DNA from: Actinomycetota bacterium
GTDB taxonomy: Bacteria; Actinomycetota; Actinomycetes; Streptosporangiales; Streptosporangiaceae
DNA length: 17,014 bases
Direction: 5' to 3'
Assembly: GCA_003168295.1 (NCBI GenBank)
Contig: PMST01000597.1
Coordinates: 1-17,014 of the forward strand
The position numbers and the translations under genes were made by a program. The notes beneath the pieces were generated by a model. That model ran no database searches, had not been told where the DNA came from, and saw only the letters and a list, made by a program, of their open reading frames with translations. Positions 1 to 7,021 of the stretch are shown piece by piece. The number at the start of each line of letters is the position of its first letter. Within the stretch, counting starts at the first letter, position 1.

Positions 1-68
1 AGACCCCCCCGCTTCTGGGGGGACCCATCCCCCCAGACCCCCCTTGGGGGGGATAAATCCTCCCGAAC
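1..68. repeat. C-run/G-run tandem repeat with hairpins
   Basis: Two imperfect direct units of about 34 bp start with AGACCCCCC at 1 and at 35. Each unit contains a hairpin: C-run 5-10 pairs with G-run 17-22, and C-run 38-43 pairs with G-run 46-51. The second unit fades into a TCCCGAACCTCCC tail. G/C-run repeats of this look are scattered in some actinobacterial genomes. The repeat sits at the window edge and is read through in frame into menF, so it is either an insertion into the inter-domain part of that gene or an assembly artefact at a repeat. Confidence 0.6.
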
Positions 69-954
69 CTCCCTTGCGGCCCGGACCACCCCGGCCGACC
101 TTGCGGCCCTGGGGAGCCTTGGGCCGCTGGACTGGCGGGAAGGGAGTCTGCCGGGTCCTCGCTGGGAGGAGGCGGTGGCCGAGGCGGTGGCGGCGATCAG
201 GGCGGGCGGCCTGCGCAAGGTGGTACTGGCCCGGGATCTGTTCGCGACCGCCGCCGAACCCATCGATGCCCGGGTGCTGCTGCGCAGGCTGGCCGCCCGG
301 TATCCGGACTGCTTCACCTTCGCCTGCGACGGCATGGTGGGCGCAACCCCCGAATTGCTCGTGCGACGGGCCGGCCGCCAGGTGAGCGCGCTGGTACTCG
401 GCGGCACGGCGCCGCGCGGCGCCGATACGGCCGGTGACGAGGCGCTGGGCTCGGAGCTGCTGGCCTCGGCCAAGAACAACGAGGAACACGCCTACGCGGT
501 CGCTTCGATACGCGACGCGCTTGGGCCGCTGTGCGACGCGCTTGAGGTCCAGGCCCGGCCCGGGCTGCTGAAGTTCCCGAACCTGCAGCACCTGGGCACC
601 CAGGTACGCGGAACCCTTGCGGACAGCGAGAAACCGAGGTCAGCGCTCGCGTTGGCTGCGGCGGTGCACCCGCCCGCCGCGGTCTGCGGCACCCCGACCA
701 GCGCCGCGCTTGAGCTCATCCGTGACCTCGAGCACATGGACAGGCAACGCTACGCCGGGCCCGTGGGCTGGGTGGACGCCGAGGGAAACGGTGAGTGGGG
801 TATTGCGCTTCGCTGCGCGCAGCTCTCAGGCCGGACCGCCCGCTTGTTCGCCGGATGCGGCATCGTGGCGGGTTCGGAACCGGCCGCCGAGCTCGCCGAG
901 ACCCTGGTGAAGTTCCAGCCCATGCGCGGCGCGCTGGAGGACGAGTCCGCATAA
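1..954 (+). CDS. menF: Isochorismate synthase, C-terminal part (5' end outside the window)
   Basis: This enzyme converts chorismate to isochorismate, the first committed step of menaquinone synthesis (or of a salicylate or catechol siderophore). The frame is open from base 1 to the TAA at 952-954. From about nucleotide 160 the product matches the chorismate-binding domain. Landmarks are KVVLARD (the Lys is the expected general base), GATPELLVRR, the GGTAPRG loop, the KNNEEHAYAV helix, HPPAAVCGTP, RYAGPVGWVD and the closing GCGIVAGSEPAAELAETLVKF. Family members are about 400-450 residues, so the N-terminal subdomain is missing. The first 20 or so codons read through a C/G-run repeat and look unlike family sequence, so the true start lies upstream or the gene is disrupted. 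MenF rather than EntC is favoured because menD is in the same window. TrpE or PabB is less likely given the isochorismate synthase-type HPPAAVCGTP segment. Confidence 0.88.
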   Translation, partial: RPPRFWGDPSPQTPLGGDKSSRTSLAARTTPADLAALGSLGPLDWREGSLPGPRWEEAVAEAVAAIRAGGLRKVVLARDLFATAAEPIDARVLLRRLAARYPDCFTFACDGMVGATPELLVRRAGRQVSALVLGGTAPRGADTAGDEALGSELLASAKNNEEHAYAVASIRDALGPLCDALEVQARPGLLKFPNLQHLGTQVRGTLADSEKPRSALALAAAVHPPAAVCGTPTSAALELIRDLEHMDRQRYAGPVGWVDAEGNGEWGIALRCAQLSGRTARLFAGCGIVAGSEPAAELAETLVKFQPMRGALEDESA

Positions 955-999
955 GGGAACCCTTAATCCGCGTTCGCCCGGACCGGCGGCCAGGGCTTA

Positions 1000-1013
1000 G
1001 TCTCAGCTGAGAC
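1000..1013. promoter_or_regulatory. 14-bp perfect palindrome, candidate operator
   Basis: GTCTCAGCTGAGAC is a perfect 14-bp palindrome. It lies 46 bp after the menF stop and about 30 bp before the start of the small gene that leads into coxD and coxE. Placement just ahead of the first ribosome binding site of this gene set fits a repressor or activator site. I do not recognise the consensus. It is too short and lacks a T-run, so a terminator is unlikely. Confidence 0.4.
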
Positions 1014-1044
1014 AAGTATGCCTGGCGAGGGGAGAACCGGCTCG

Positions 1045-1308
1045 ATGAGCGGCAACACCGAAGAGGCTCTCGACGTGCTGCGCGGTGTGTGGAGCGCGCA
1101 GGGGCAGACCGCCGAGGACATCGAAGAGGCCTGCGGCAACACCAAGTCCTGCAAGAGGATGGCGGACGTGGGCTTCGACGGCCTGGCCGAGGACACCGAC
1201 GGTGACCTGCGGCTCGCCTGGCGGACTCAACTCGCCCGTGAGGGCAAGCTGAACCCCGACGCGGGCAGCGTGCGGGATCTGGTCCTGCCCCCAGTCGAGG
1301 TCCGTTAG
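1045..1308 (+). CDS. Small acidic hypothetical protein upstream of coxD
   Basis: The product is an 87-residue soluble protein rich in Asp and Glu, with no signal peptide or membrane segment. It begins MSGNTEEALDVLRGVW, has two Cys in ACGNTKSCKR (about residues 29-35), and ends in DLVLPPVEVR. I do not recognise a family. ATG 1045 is chosen over the in-frame ATG at 1018 because GGGGAG at 1029-1034 lies 10 bases ahead of it, while 1018 has no ribosome binding site. It ends 37 bases before coxD on the same strand, so it probably shares a transcript with coxD and coxE. Real coding potential is supported by the G/C third-position pattern and the ribosome binding site. A role with the AAA+/VWA pair is inferred from position only. 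Confidence 0.65.
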   Translation: MSGNTEEALDVLRGVWSAQGQTAEDIEEACGNTKSCKRMADVGFDGLAEDTDGDLRLAWRTQLAREGKLNPDAGSVRDLVLPPVEVR

Positions 1309-1345
1309 CTGATCCCGCGATCTCGGCGGCAAGGAGAACCTGACC

Positions 1346-2230
1346 ATGGAGTCGCCCGAGACCGTGGGCACGCTTACCGAGATCTTGCGCCAGGGCGGCT
1401 ACCTGGCGGATCGTGGCCTGGCCACGGCGATGTTCGTGGCGATGTCGCTGAACCGCCCGCTCTTGCTCGAGGGCGAGGTCGGGGTAGGCAAGACCGAGAT
1501 CGCCAAGGTGATGGCGTCCGTCTTCAGCCGGAAACTGATCCGACTGCAGTGCTATGAGGGCATCGACACCAACCAGGCGCTGTACGAATGGGATTACGCC
1601 CGTCAGATGCTTCACATCCGGGCGCTTTCTGAGCACCAGGCGGCCGACGCCGAAGCGGTGGACAAGCTGTTCGGTCCCAAGTTCCTGCTCGAGCGACCGC
1701 TGCTCGAGGCGGTCCGCGCCGGTGACCGGGCGGTGCTGCTCATCGACGAAATCGACCGGGCCGACGACGAGTTCGAGGCCTTCCTGCTCGAGGTCCTCTC
1801 CGACTTCCAGATCAGCATCCCTGAGATCGGCACCATCAAGGCCGAACGGCCGCCGCTAGTGATCCTCACCTCCAACCGCACCCGTGAGCTGCATGACGCG
1901 CTGAAGCGACGCTGCCTGTACCACTGGATCGGCTACCCGACCGCGGAACGGGAGGTGGAGATCGTCCTGATCCGGGAGCCTGGCATCTCGGCGATGCTGG
2001 CCCGCAAGGTGGTCAGCGCCGTTCAGCGGCTCCGCGAGCTCGACCTGGCCAAACCGCCGGGAGTGGCCGAGACCATCGACTGGGCCCGAACCCTGGATTT
2101 CCTCGGCGAGACCGATCTGGACGCCAGAAATGCGCGGGACACGCTCGGTGCCGTGGTCAAGGACCGGGACGATCTCGACGTGGTCCGCGACAACCTGCAG
2201 GAAATCACCTCTGGTGCCCGAGATTCCTGA
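1346..2230 (+). CDS. coxD: MoxR-family AAA+ ATPase, CoxD-like CO dehydrogenase maturation factor
   Basis: This is a 294-residue cytoplasmic ATPase. Walker A is GEVGVGKT (43-50), Walker B is LLIDEID (131-137), the sensor-1 segment is LTSNRTREL (174-182), and KRRC (187-190) carries candidate arginine-finger residues. The long insert between Walker A and B (EWDYARQML... to FGPKFLL) is typical of the CoxD branch of MoxR proteins. In Afipia (Oligotropha) carboxidovorans, CoxD is needed to build the Cu-S part of the CO dehydrogenase active site. Here it overlaps coxE by 17 bases, the standard MoxR-VWA pairing. AAGGAGAA at about 1331-1338 supports ATG 1346. In this window coxDE are on the opposite strand and about 6 kb from coxMSL, not directly behind coxL as in A. 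carboxidovorans. Another Mo-hydroxylase could be the client, but a form I CoxL in the same window makes the Cox assignment likely. Confidence 0.88.
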   Translation: MESPETVGTLTEILRQGGYLADRGLATAMFVAMSLNRPLLLEGEVGVGKTEIAKVMASVFSRKLIRLQCYEGIDTNQALYEWDYARQMLHIRALSEHQAADAEAVDKLFGPKFLLERPLLEAVRAGDRAVLLIDEIDRADDEFEAFLLEVLSDFQISIPEIGTIKAERPPLVILTSNRTRELHDALKRRCLYHWIGYPTAEREVEIVLIREPGISAMLARKVVSAVQRLRELDLAKPPGVAETIDWARTLDFLGETDLDARNARDTLGAVVKDRDDLDVVRDNLQEITSGARDS

Positions 2231-3356
2231 TCCGGGAGGCGTCCCGTTCATCGGCCTGCTGGTGAACTTCGCCGACGAATTGCGCGCGGCCGGCCTCGCT
2301 GTAGGCTCCGGCGACGTCCTGGTTTACTGCTCGGCCGCGGGCAGCCTGGATCCGGCCGATCTGGTGGACCTGTACTGGGCCGGGCGGACCACGCTGGTGA
2401 ACCGGCGTGACGACATCGCGAAGTACGACGAGGTGTTCCGCCGGTTCTTCCTCGAGGCCACCGGCCCCGAAGAAGACGTACTGGCGCTCATGCTCCGTGC
2501 GTCGGCGCAGGCGCAAGGCGCGGTGGCGATTCCCTCGACCGAGCCGGGTCACGACGAGCAGGAAGACGACGCCATCCTGGGCTGGATGGCCTCCGACGTC
2601 GACGCGCTCAAGCACAAGTCGTTCGCCGCCTGCACACCCGATGAACTCGCGGCCTTGCGCCGGATCATGGCCCGGATCAGGCTGACCCCGCCGCGGCGCC
2701 GGACCAGGCGCAGCGCCGCGGCGCGGACGGGATCTCGTCCGGACCCGCGCCGGACCATCCGGGAATCCATGCGAATGCACGGCGAGCCCGCCCGGCTGTA
2801 CTGGCGGAGGCGGAAGGTCCGGCTGCGGCCGCTGATCCTCATTCTGGACATATCCGGCTCCATGGCTGACTACTCGCGCAACCTGCTGCAGTTCGCCCAC
2901 TCGGCGAAGCGGTCAGCCGGGCGCGTCGAGGTCTTCTGCTTCGGCACCCGGCTGACCCGGGTCACCGGGGCGATGGAGTACCGCCGCCCGGACGAGGCGC
3001 TGGAACGGGCCGCGCGGGCCGCCTTCGACTGGGACGGCGGAACCAGGATCGGTGACTGCCTGGACGCCTTCGTCCGCGGCTGGGCCCGTCGGGGCCTGTG
3101 CCGTGGCGGCGTCGTCGTGATCTGCTCCGATGGCCTGGACCGGGGGGACCCCGCCGTCCTGGCCGCGGCGATGGAGCGGCTGTCCTTGCTGAGCCACCGG
3201 GTGGTCTGGCTCAATCCGCACAAAGGCGACGATCCCGGCTTCCGGCCGAGCACCCTCGGCATGATGGTCGCCGCCCCTTACATCGACCTGCTGCTGTCCG
3301 GCCACGATCTGAGCAGCCTGGAGAAACTCGCGGCGCTGCTGCCCGGGCTGAGCTAG
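2214..3356 (+). CDS. coxE: VWA-domain protein, CoxE-like partner of CoxD
   Basis: The product is 380 residues. An N-terminal helical region (about 1-150) is followed by a basic, Arg-rich linker (about 158-200), then a von Willebrand A domain from about 204 to 375. The metal-ion-dependent adhesion site is complete: DISGS at 212-216, Thr277 in GGTRIG, and Asp306 in CSDGLD. CoxE-type proteins work with the MoxR ATPase CoxD in metal-centre assembly of CO dehydrogenase. GTG 2214 is chosen because the family-like sequence begins there (VPEIPDPGG...), because AGGAA lies about 10 bases upstream, and because it gives a 17-base overlap with the end of coxD, suggesting translational coupling. The open frame extends further upstream inside coxD, but those residues look like out-of-frame coxD. 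A G/C hairpin follows the stop codon. Confidence 0.88.
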   Translation: MPEIPDPGGVPFIGLLVNFADELRAAGLAVGSGDVLVYCSAAGSLDPADLVDLYWAGRTTLVNRRDDIAKYDEVFRRFFLEATGPEEDVLALMLRASAQAQGAVAIPSTEPGHDEQEDDAILGWMASDVDALKHKSFAACTPDELAALRRIMARIRLTPPRRRTRRSAAARTGSRPDPRRTIRESMRMHGEPARLYWRRRKVRLRPLILILDISGSMADYSRNLLQFAHSAKRSAGRVEVFCFGTRLTRVTGAMEYRRPDEALERAARAAFDWDGGTRIGDCLDAFVRGWARRGLCRGGVVVICSDGLDRGDPAVLAAAMERLSLLSHRVVWLNPHKGDDPGFRPSTLGMMVAAPYIDLLLSGHDLSSLEKLAALLPGLS

Positions 3357-3364
3357 GCCGCGGA

Positions 3365-3381
3365 TCCCGCCGTCGGCGGGA
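3365..3381 (+). terminator. G/C-rich hairpin after coxE
   Basis: TCCCGCC-GTC-GGCGGGA forms a 7-bp stem with a 3-base loop, beginning 9 bases after the coxE stop. There is no T-run, which is common for actinobacterial terminators. It probably ends the coxDE transcript before the unrelated gene at 3537. Confidence 0.5.
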
Positions 3382-3536
3382 GCGGACGGGCGGCTGTTCG
3401 CCACAGCTCAACGGCGCCTCTTCAGTGCGAAGCGTCAGCGGATGTATCTGGAATCCTCCTTGCTGCTCCGTAAGGTGTGATCGCTCTCGGCATGGCTATT
3501 TCGTGGCCGACGAGGCGCGCAAGAAGGGGCACTGAA

Positions 3537-5183
3537 ATGCCGCAGGGCAGTCAAAACTACGAACTAGTCGGCACCAACTGTCAGAACATTCAGGGCCTGA
3601 CGTTGATACTGGACGTCTCGGAGGACCTAGTCACGTCGCAGAATGGCGGATTCTCGCTACAGCTGAACGCATTGCCGCCGCCGGGGGTGACCAGCGTCGG
3701 GCTGACGCTCAACTGGATCCAGTACGTCATCTACGTCAGCAACAACTACGGCAACAACACAGCCGCGTTTCAGTGGCAAGCTTGGGCGAACGGAGCCACG
3801 GAGTGGCCGGAAGGCCAGCCGCCGGGCACAACGAACCCGAACCAGCCCGTCCCGCCGTTCACCCAACCGAAGCCGGTGATCACCCACGTGCCGTCGAATC
3901 AGCTCCCGAAGGGCTCGAGCCTTTCCATCGCGCTGACGACCGACCCGTCATCGGATGTGGTCACCGCAGCGACGTTCACCGTCCAACTGGCCGGCGCCAC
4001 GGGGCAGCCTGTAACCCTGACTTTCCCCCCCTACGCGCAATTTCCGATCGCTGCCTTCGAGGTGGATCTGGTCGGACCAGGCCAATTCTCAACGGCGATG
4101 TTCACTTCGGGAGCGGGACAACTTACCTACTCGGTTTCGAGTGGTGAGGTCTGCGCCCAGCCGCCAGGGACGACGGGCGTGTGCTCCTTTCCGTATTACG
4201 AGACCGGCGAGAAATCGAATGCGTCCTACGGCCCGATCATCCCCAACTGCGGATCATTGCAGACTCAGCAGATCACCACGGTCAGCAGTATTGTCCCGCC
4301 CGTCATCAGCAGCATCGATCCGCCCACCGGTTCCATGATCGGCGGGACGCAGGTTCTGATTCAGGGCAGCAACCTGGATGGCGCCACGGCGGTTTCCTTC
4401 GGCGGCACGCCCGGATATAGCGTTAACCCGCTAGCCGGTGGCACGATTGAAGCGACATCCCCTCCGGCCAGCGCCGCCGGTCCGGTCGACATCATCGTGG
4501 ACGCCAACGGAAAGAGCAGCCCCAGCCCTGCCGCGGTCTTCACCTACATTTATGCGCCAGGCGTGGCCGGCATCACCGTGAATCCCGACATCCTCTGGAC
4601 AGGCCAGAGCGCCATCGGCACGGTCACACTGAACGAGCCTGCCCCTTCCGGAGGCACGAAGGTAAAACTAGTCGTTTCTGGCATTGAAGAGAGATCCTTC
4701 GTCACCGTGCTGGCGAGCGTACCCGTCCCCGCCGGAGCTACCTCGGCCGCCTTCACCATCACTACCTCCGCTACGGCATGGGGTGAGGCCACTATCTCCG
4801 CTGGCGGGCCCGATGGCAATGCCCTGTCCACAGCAGTCGAGATCTCCGCAGCCCAGATCGTTCTCGCCCTTCCGCTGTCCGCAGGGTACCTACTGATCGG
4901 TCAAACAACCACAGGGACGATCTCCGTGCGGACTCCCGCGCCCGCATCGGGCGGCCTTATCACGCTCAGCGCCAGCAATAGCGCTGTCGTCAGCATCACC
5001 CCGGCGGTTGTCGATCTTCCCGGCGGCGGCGCCTCGGCCACCTTCACGGTGACCGCGCTGTCCGCCGGAGACTGTGCGATCTCCGCTAATTATCTGGGTG
5101 ATTCTGCGACAACCAACCCCTTTGCAGTACGGCTGGAGCCGCCGCCTAAGCCTCCGCTGCCGCCAGGGCCGAAACCTATTTGA
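3537..5183 (+). CDS. IPT/TIG and Ig-like beta-sandwich repeat protein, no signal peptide
   Basis: The product is 548 residues. The N-terminal region (about 1-240) holds a beta-rich stretch with GGFSLQLNA and LNWIQYVIYVS, resembling a module I associate with hypothetical bacterial proteins but cannot name. Residues about 255-338 look like an IPT/TIG domain (PPVISSIDPPTGSMIGGTQV, then GSNLDGATAVSFGG). Two similar Ig-like repeats follow at about 343-434 and 437-531, both with a GQ..(T/I)GT(V/I) and PAPSGG or PAPASGG pattern, then a Pro-rich tail (EPPPKPPLPPGPKPI). Such architecture is usually extracellular, yet no signal peptide or anchor is seen, even with the longer upstream frame from 3477. 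AGAAGGGG at about 3522-3529 supports ATG 3537. Codons such as CTA, ATA, AGT and CAA near the start differ from the neighbours and suggest recent acquisition. Carbohydrate or surface binding is a guess. Confidence 0.75.
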   Translation: MPQGSQNYELVGTNCQNIQGLTLILDVSEDLVTSQNGGFSLQLNALPPPGVTSVGLTLNWIQYVIYVSNNYGNNTAAFQWQAWANGATEWPEGQPPGTTNPNQPVPPFTQPKPVITHVPSNQLPKGSSLSIALTTDPSSDVVTAATFTVQLAGATGQPVTLTFPPYAQFPIAAFEVDLVGPGQFSTAMFTSGAGQLTYSVSSGEVCAQPPGTTGVCSFPYYETGEKSNASYGPIIPNCGSLQTQQITTVSSIVPPVISSIDPPTGSMIGGTQVLIQGSNLDGATAVSFGGTPGYSVNPLAGGTIEATSPPASAAGPVDIIVDANGKSSPSPAAVFTYIYAPGVAGITVNPDILWTGQSAIGTVTLNEPAPSGGTKVKLVVSGIEERSFVTVLASVPVPAGATSAAFTITTSATAWGEATISAGGPDGNALSTAVEISAAQIVLALPLSAGYLLIGQTTTGTISVRTPAPASGGLITLSASNSAVVSITPAVVDLPGGGASATFTVTALSAGDCAISANYLGDSATTNPFAVRLEPPPKPPLPPGPKPI

Positions 5184-5272
5184 CCAGCCTCCCCAGAGAG
5201 GGTGGCGTGACACAGGCCCTGGTGTCCGCCGGGAGGAGAGCGGCCAGCCGGCTATCGCCACTGACCGTTCCG

Positions 5273-5301
5273 TTGTTGCTCACCCGGTGTCCTGCTTAAC
5301 T
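5273..5301 (+). promoter_or_regulatory. Candidate promoter for the 94-aa/GIY-YIG-like operon
   Basis: TTGTTG (5273-5278) and TTAACT (5296-5301) are separated by 17 bases. They resemble a vegetative sigma factor promoter and lie about 40 bases ahead of the GTG start at 5340. The gap 5184-5339 has no other clear element. Confidence 0.35.
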
Positions 5302-5339
5302 GGGTGTGCCGGTGACAAGCGCACGGTGAGGAGTACGCG

Positions 5340-5624
5340 GTGAGGTGGAGTGTAGGGATCGAGGCCGAGGGGGACCGCGTGCTGTCTCGTGAGGAGGTGG
5401 TCGAGCTGGCTGACGCCGTCGCGGTCAATGGCGGCATCGCCACCGGGATCGGCACGAACCGGTACGGCGCCCAGCTGATCGTGGAGGCCGACAGCCGGGA
5501 CAAGGCGATCGCCAAGGCGTCCGAGGAGTTCACCCGGGCCGCGGCCAAGGCGGGTCTTCCGGCTGCCCCCGTGGTGCGGACCGAGGCGATCAGCGAGGAA
5601 GAGGAAGAGGACACGCTTTTATGA
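5340..5624 (+). CDS. Small alpha/beta protein, ferredoxin-like fold predicted
   Basis: The product is 94 residues with an apparent beta-alpha-beta-beta-alpha-beta pattern: strand RWSVGIEAEG, helix REEVVELADAVA, strand YGAQLIVEA, helix DKAIAKASEEFTRAAAKA, strand PVVRTEAI, then an acidic tail (SEEEEED). The order suggests a ferredoxin-like fold. I recall similar unnamed actinobacterial proteins but no function. GTG 5340 is supported by GAGGAG at 5328-5333, six bases upstream. The stop overlaps the next start in an ATGA junction (5621-5624), so the two products are probably made together and may interact. Confidence 0.75.
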   Translation: MRWSVGIEAEGDRVLSREEVVELADAVAVNGGIATGIGTNRYGAQLIVEADSRDKAIAKASEEFTRAAAKAGLPAAPVVRTEAISEEEEEDTLL

Positions 5625-6067
5625 TCCGGCTCGGATCGCTGGCCGGCTACCCGTTCGAGGGGCCTCGCCTGCTGGCCGGGTGGACGGCGCCGGCCATCGC
5701 GGCCGTGTACGTCATCGCCTGCAAGCCCGACCCGGACACCAAGCCGGACCGGTACGCCGTCATCTACGTGGACCATTCCGACGACCTGGCCACCGAACGC
5801 TTCCCGTTCCAGCACCCCCGGGCGCACAGCTGGATCAAGCGGGCCGGGTCCAAGTGGAAGGTCTACATCTGCACCTACGAGGTCCCGGGCGGGTCCCGGG
5901 CGCACCGCGAGCAGATCGCCAGGGAGCTCACCGCGATCTACCGTCCGAGCTGCAACGCCCAGCAGTACGACCAGGCCTGGAAAGAAGAATGGATCGGTAG
6001 TTCCAAGGGCTCCTCCCCCAGCCTGGCCAAAGATGCGGGCTTTCAGGCCGACAGCCCCCCGGATTAA
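5621..6067 (+). CDS. Divergent GIY-YIG-like domain protein
   Basis: The product is 148 residues. The core resembles a GIY-YIG fold: VYV at 29-31 in place of GIY, IYVDHSDDL at 48-56 in place of YIG..xxL, Arg60, conserved-looking Glu97 and Glu102 in REQIARELTAIY, and PSCN (109-112) matching the family's late P..N. The glycine of YIG is Asp here and the GIY-YIG spacing is long, so nuclease activity is uncertain. The segment WKVYICTYEVPGGSRAHREQI is distinctive. It is translationally coupled to the 94-residue protein by an ATGA overlap. It ends 7 bases before the convergent minus-strand gene, with no clear terminator between. A DNA-binding or degenerate nuclease role is inference from fold motifs only. 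Confidence 0.65.
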   Translation: MIRLGSLAGYPFEGPRLLAGWTAPAIAAVYVIACKPDPDTKPDRYAVIYVDHSDDLATERFPFQHPRAHSWIKRAGSKWKVYICTYEVPGGSRAHREQIARELTAIYRPSCNAQQYDQAWKEEWIGSSKGSSPSLAKDAGFQADSPPD

Positions 6068-6074
6068 GCCAGGA

Positions 6075-6437
6075 TTACCGCTCTGGTCCGAAGCCGACCG
6101 CGTCGAGCAGCCGCGAACGGCGCGTCCCTGACGCCGGCCGGGCCGGTTCCGCGACCTCGGGCCGCGGCGCCGCTGGAGTAACACCGGTCACGATGCCCTC
6201 CGCCATGTCGTACAGCAGCGGCAGCGCCCCCGCGACCACGCCGCCGGTCTCGTTGATGTGCTCGACTCCGGGCCCGATGAGCTTGGCGTGGCCCACGATG
6301 GTCCGGACGATCTCCGCGCACTCCTCGAGGTTCCCGGCGATCCGGGTGAGCAGGCTCCCCACCCAGAACAGGTAGAACGCCAGGCCGGCGATCAGCAGGA
6401 CAACATCGATGACCGTGAAAACGACCAGTCCTGTCAC
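6075..6437 (-). CDS. Small single-pass membrane protein 5 of 5
   Basis: The product is 120 residues. One N-terminal transmembrane helix (about 4-28, VVFTVIDVVLLIAGLAFYLFWV) is followed by a helical tail with GGVVAGALPLLYDM (about 66-79) and a Pro/Ala/Arg-rich end. It is the last gene of the coxG-linked run and the longest of the five. The GTG start (6437-6435) overlaps the stop of the preceding gene in a GTGA junction, so translation is coupled. The hydrophobic start without a cleavage site suggests a membrane-anchored protein. Topology with a cytoplasmic tail is likely from the positive residues after the helix. No family is recognised; the layout recalls DUF948-like proteins, which also have an N-terminal helix plus a helical tail. 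Confidence 0.75.
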   Translation of the reverse strand: MTGLVVFTVIDVVLLIAGLAFYLFWVGSLLTRIAGNLEECAEIVRTIVGHAKLIGPGVEHINETGGVVAGALPLLYDMAEGIVTGVTPAAPRPEVAEPARPASGTRRSRLLDAVGFGPER

Positions 6438-6724
6438 GACTTCACCTTCCCGAGCACGCGGCCGAGGAACAGATGGTGCTGGAGGCCCTCGGCGAGGACC
6501 GCCTCGACACCGGTGGCGACCTGCGGGATCAGCACGGTATCGGCGGTATTCGCCGCGGCCGACTTGAGCGTGTCCCTGACCGCGACGACCCGGCGGTCAA
6601 TGATCTTCACCAGGTAGATGAGCAGGCTCAGCAAGGCCGCGACGGCGACCACCACGACAATGCCGAGGATGTTCGCGATCGTCCACAGGTTGTGCTCGGT
6701 CGACGACATAGCCAGCGTGTGCAT
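6434..6724 (-). CDS. Small single-pass membrane protein 4 of 5
   Basis: The product is 96 residues with one transmembrane helix at about 15-41 (ILGIVVVVAVAALLSLLIYLVK). A basic KIIDRRVVAVRD segment and a soluble helical tail ending in HHLFLGRVLGKVKS follow. The tail segment NTADTVL...EAVLAEGLQ resembles HTAPLAA...EHATIIIGGLQ of the neighbouring upstream gene, suggesting duplication. GGGAGG lies six bases before ATG 6724, and the gap to the preceding stop is 2 bases. An in-frame ATG at 6709 is a weaker alternative start. Function unknown. Confidence 0.75.
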   Translation of the reverse strand: MHTLAMSSTEHNLWTIANILGIVVVVAVAALLSLLIYLVKIIDRRVVAVRDTLKSAAANTADTVLIPQVATGVEAVLAEGLQHHLFLGRVLGKVKS

Positions 6725-6726
6725 CG

Positions 6727-6999
6727 CTACCCTCCCAGCCTGGCGCGGCCGCGTTGCAGGCCGCCGATGATGATGGTGGCGTGCTCGATCGTCGTGCGCA
6801 GCGCGGCGAGCGGCGCGGTGTGCTTGACCGCGTCGGTCAGCGCGTCGTTGATCTTCGGCGCCTCGTTACCGATCGAGCGGGCGAGAAGCAGGATCGGCAC
6901 CACGAGCGCCACGACCACCAGGACAATGACGATGCCGATCGTGTAGCCCACGACCCAGCCCGTGGTAGAGGTCCCTGCGGCCAGGACATGCGGTTGCAT
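6727..6999 (-). CDS. Small single-pass membrane protein 3 of 5
   Basis: The product is 90 residues. A short polar N-terminus (MQPHVLAAGTSTTG) is followed by one very hydrophobic helix at about 15-38 (VGYTIGIVIVLVVVALVVPILL) and a helical tail ending in GLQRGRARLGG. ATG 6999 is preferred over an in-frame start at 7035 because AAAGGAG sits seven bases before it, and because the longer start would overlap the preceding gene. Tail similarity to gene 4 of the run points to a shared origin. Function unknown. Confidence 0.75.
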   Translation of the reverse strand: MQPHVLAAGTSTTGWVVGYTIGIVIVLVVVALVVPILLLARSIGNEAPKINDALTDAVKHTAPLAALRTTIEHATIIIGGLQRGRARLGG

Positions 7000-7006
7000 A
7001 AAATTG

Positions 7007-7010
7007 CTCC
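7007..7010 (-). promoter_or_regulatory. Ribosome binding site deciding the start of membrane protein 3
   Basis: GGAG on the minus strand, within AAAGGAGC, lies seven bases upstream of ATG 6999. It supports this start over the longer in-frame start at 7035. Confidence 0.6.
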
Positions 7011-7021
7011 TTTGCCGGGTG

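Noticed and set aside
1..68. CRISPR array or rho-independent terminator
   Set aside because: There are only two units with no spacers of unique sequence, and no T-run; a G/C-run dispersed repeat explains it better.
716..1636. 306-codon open frame on the minus strand
   Set aside because: Antisense to menF, the small acidic gene and coxD; no domain and strongly biased Arg/Pro composition.
6068..6074. Bidirectional terminator between the convergent genes
   Set aside because: Only 7 bases separate the stops and no stable hairpin is visible across them.
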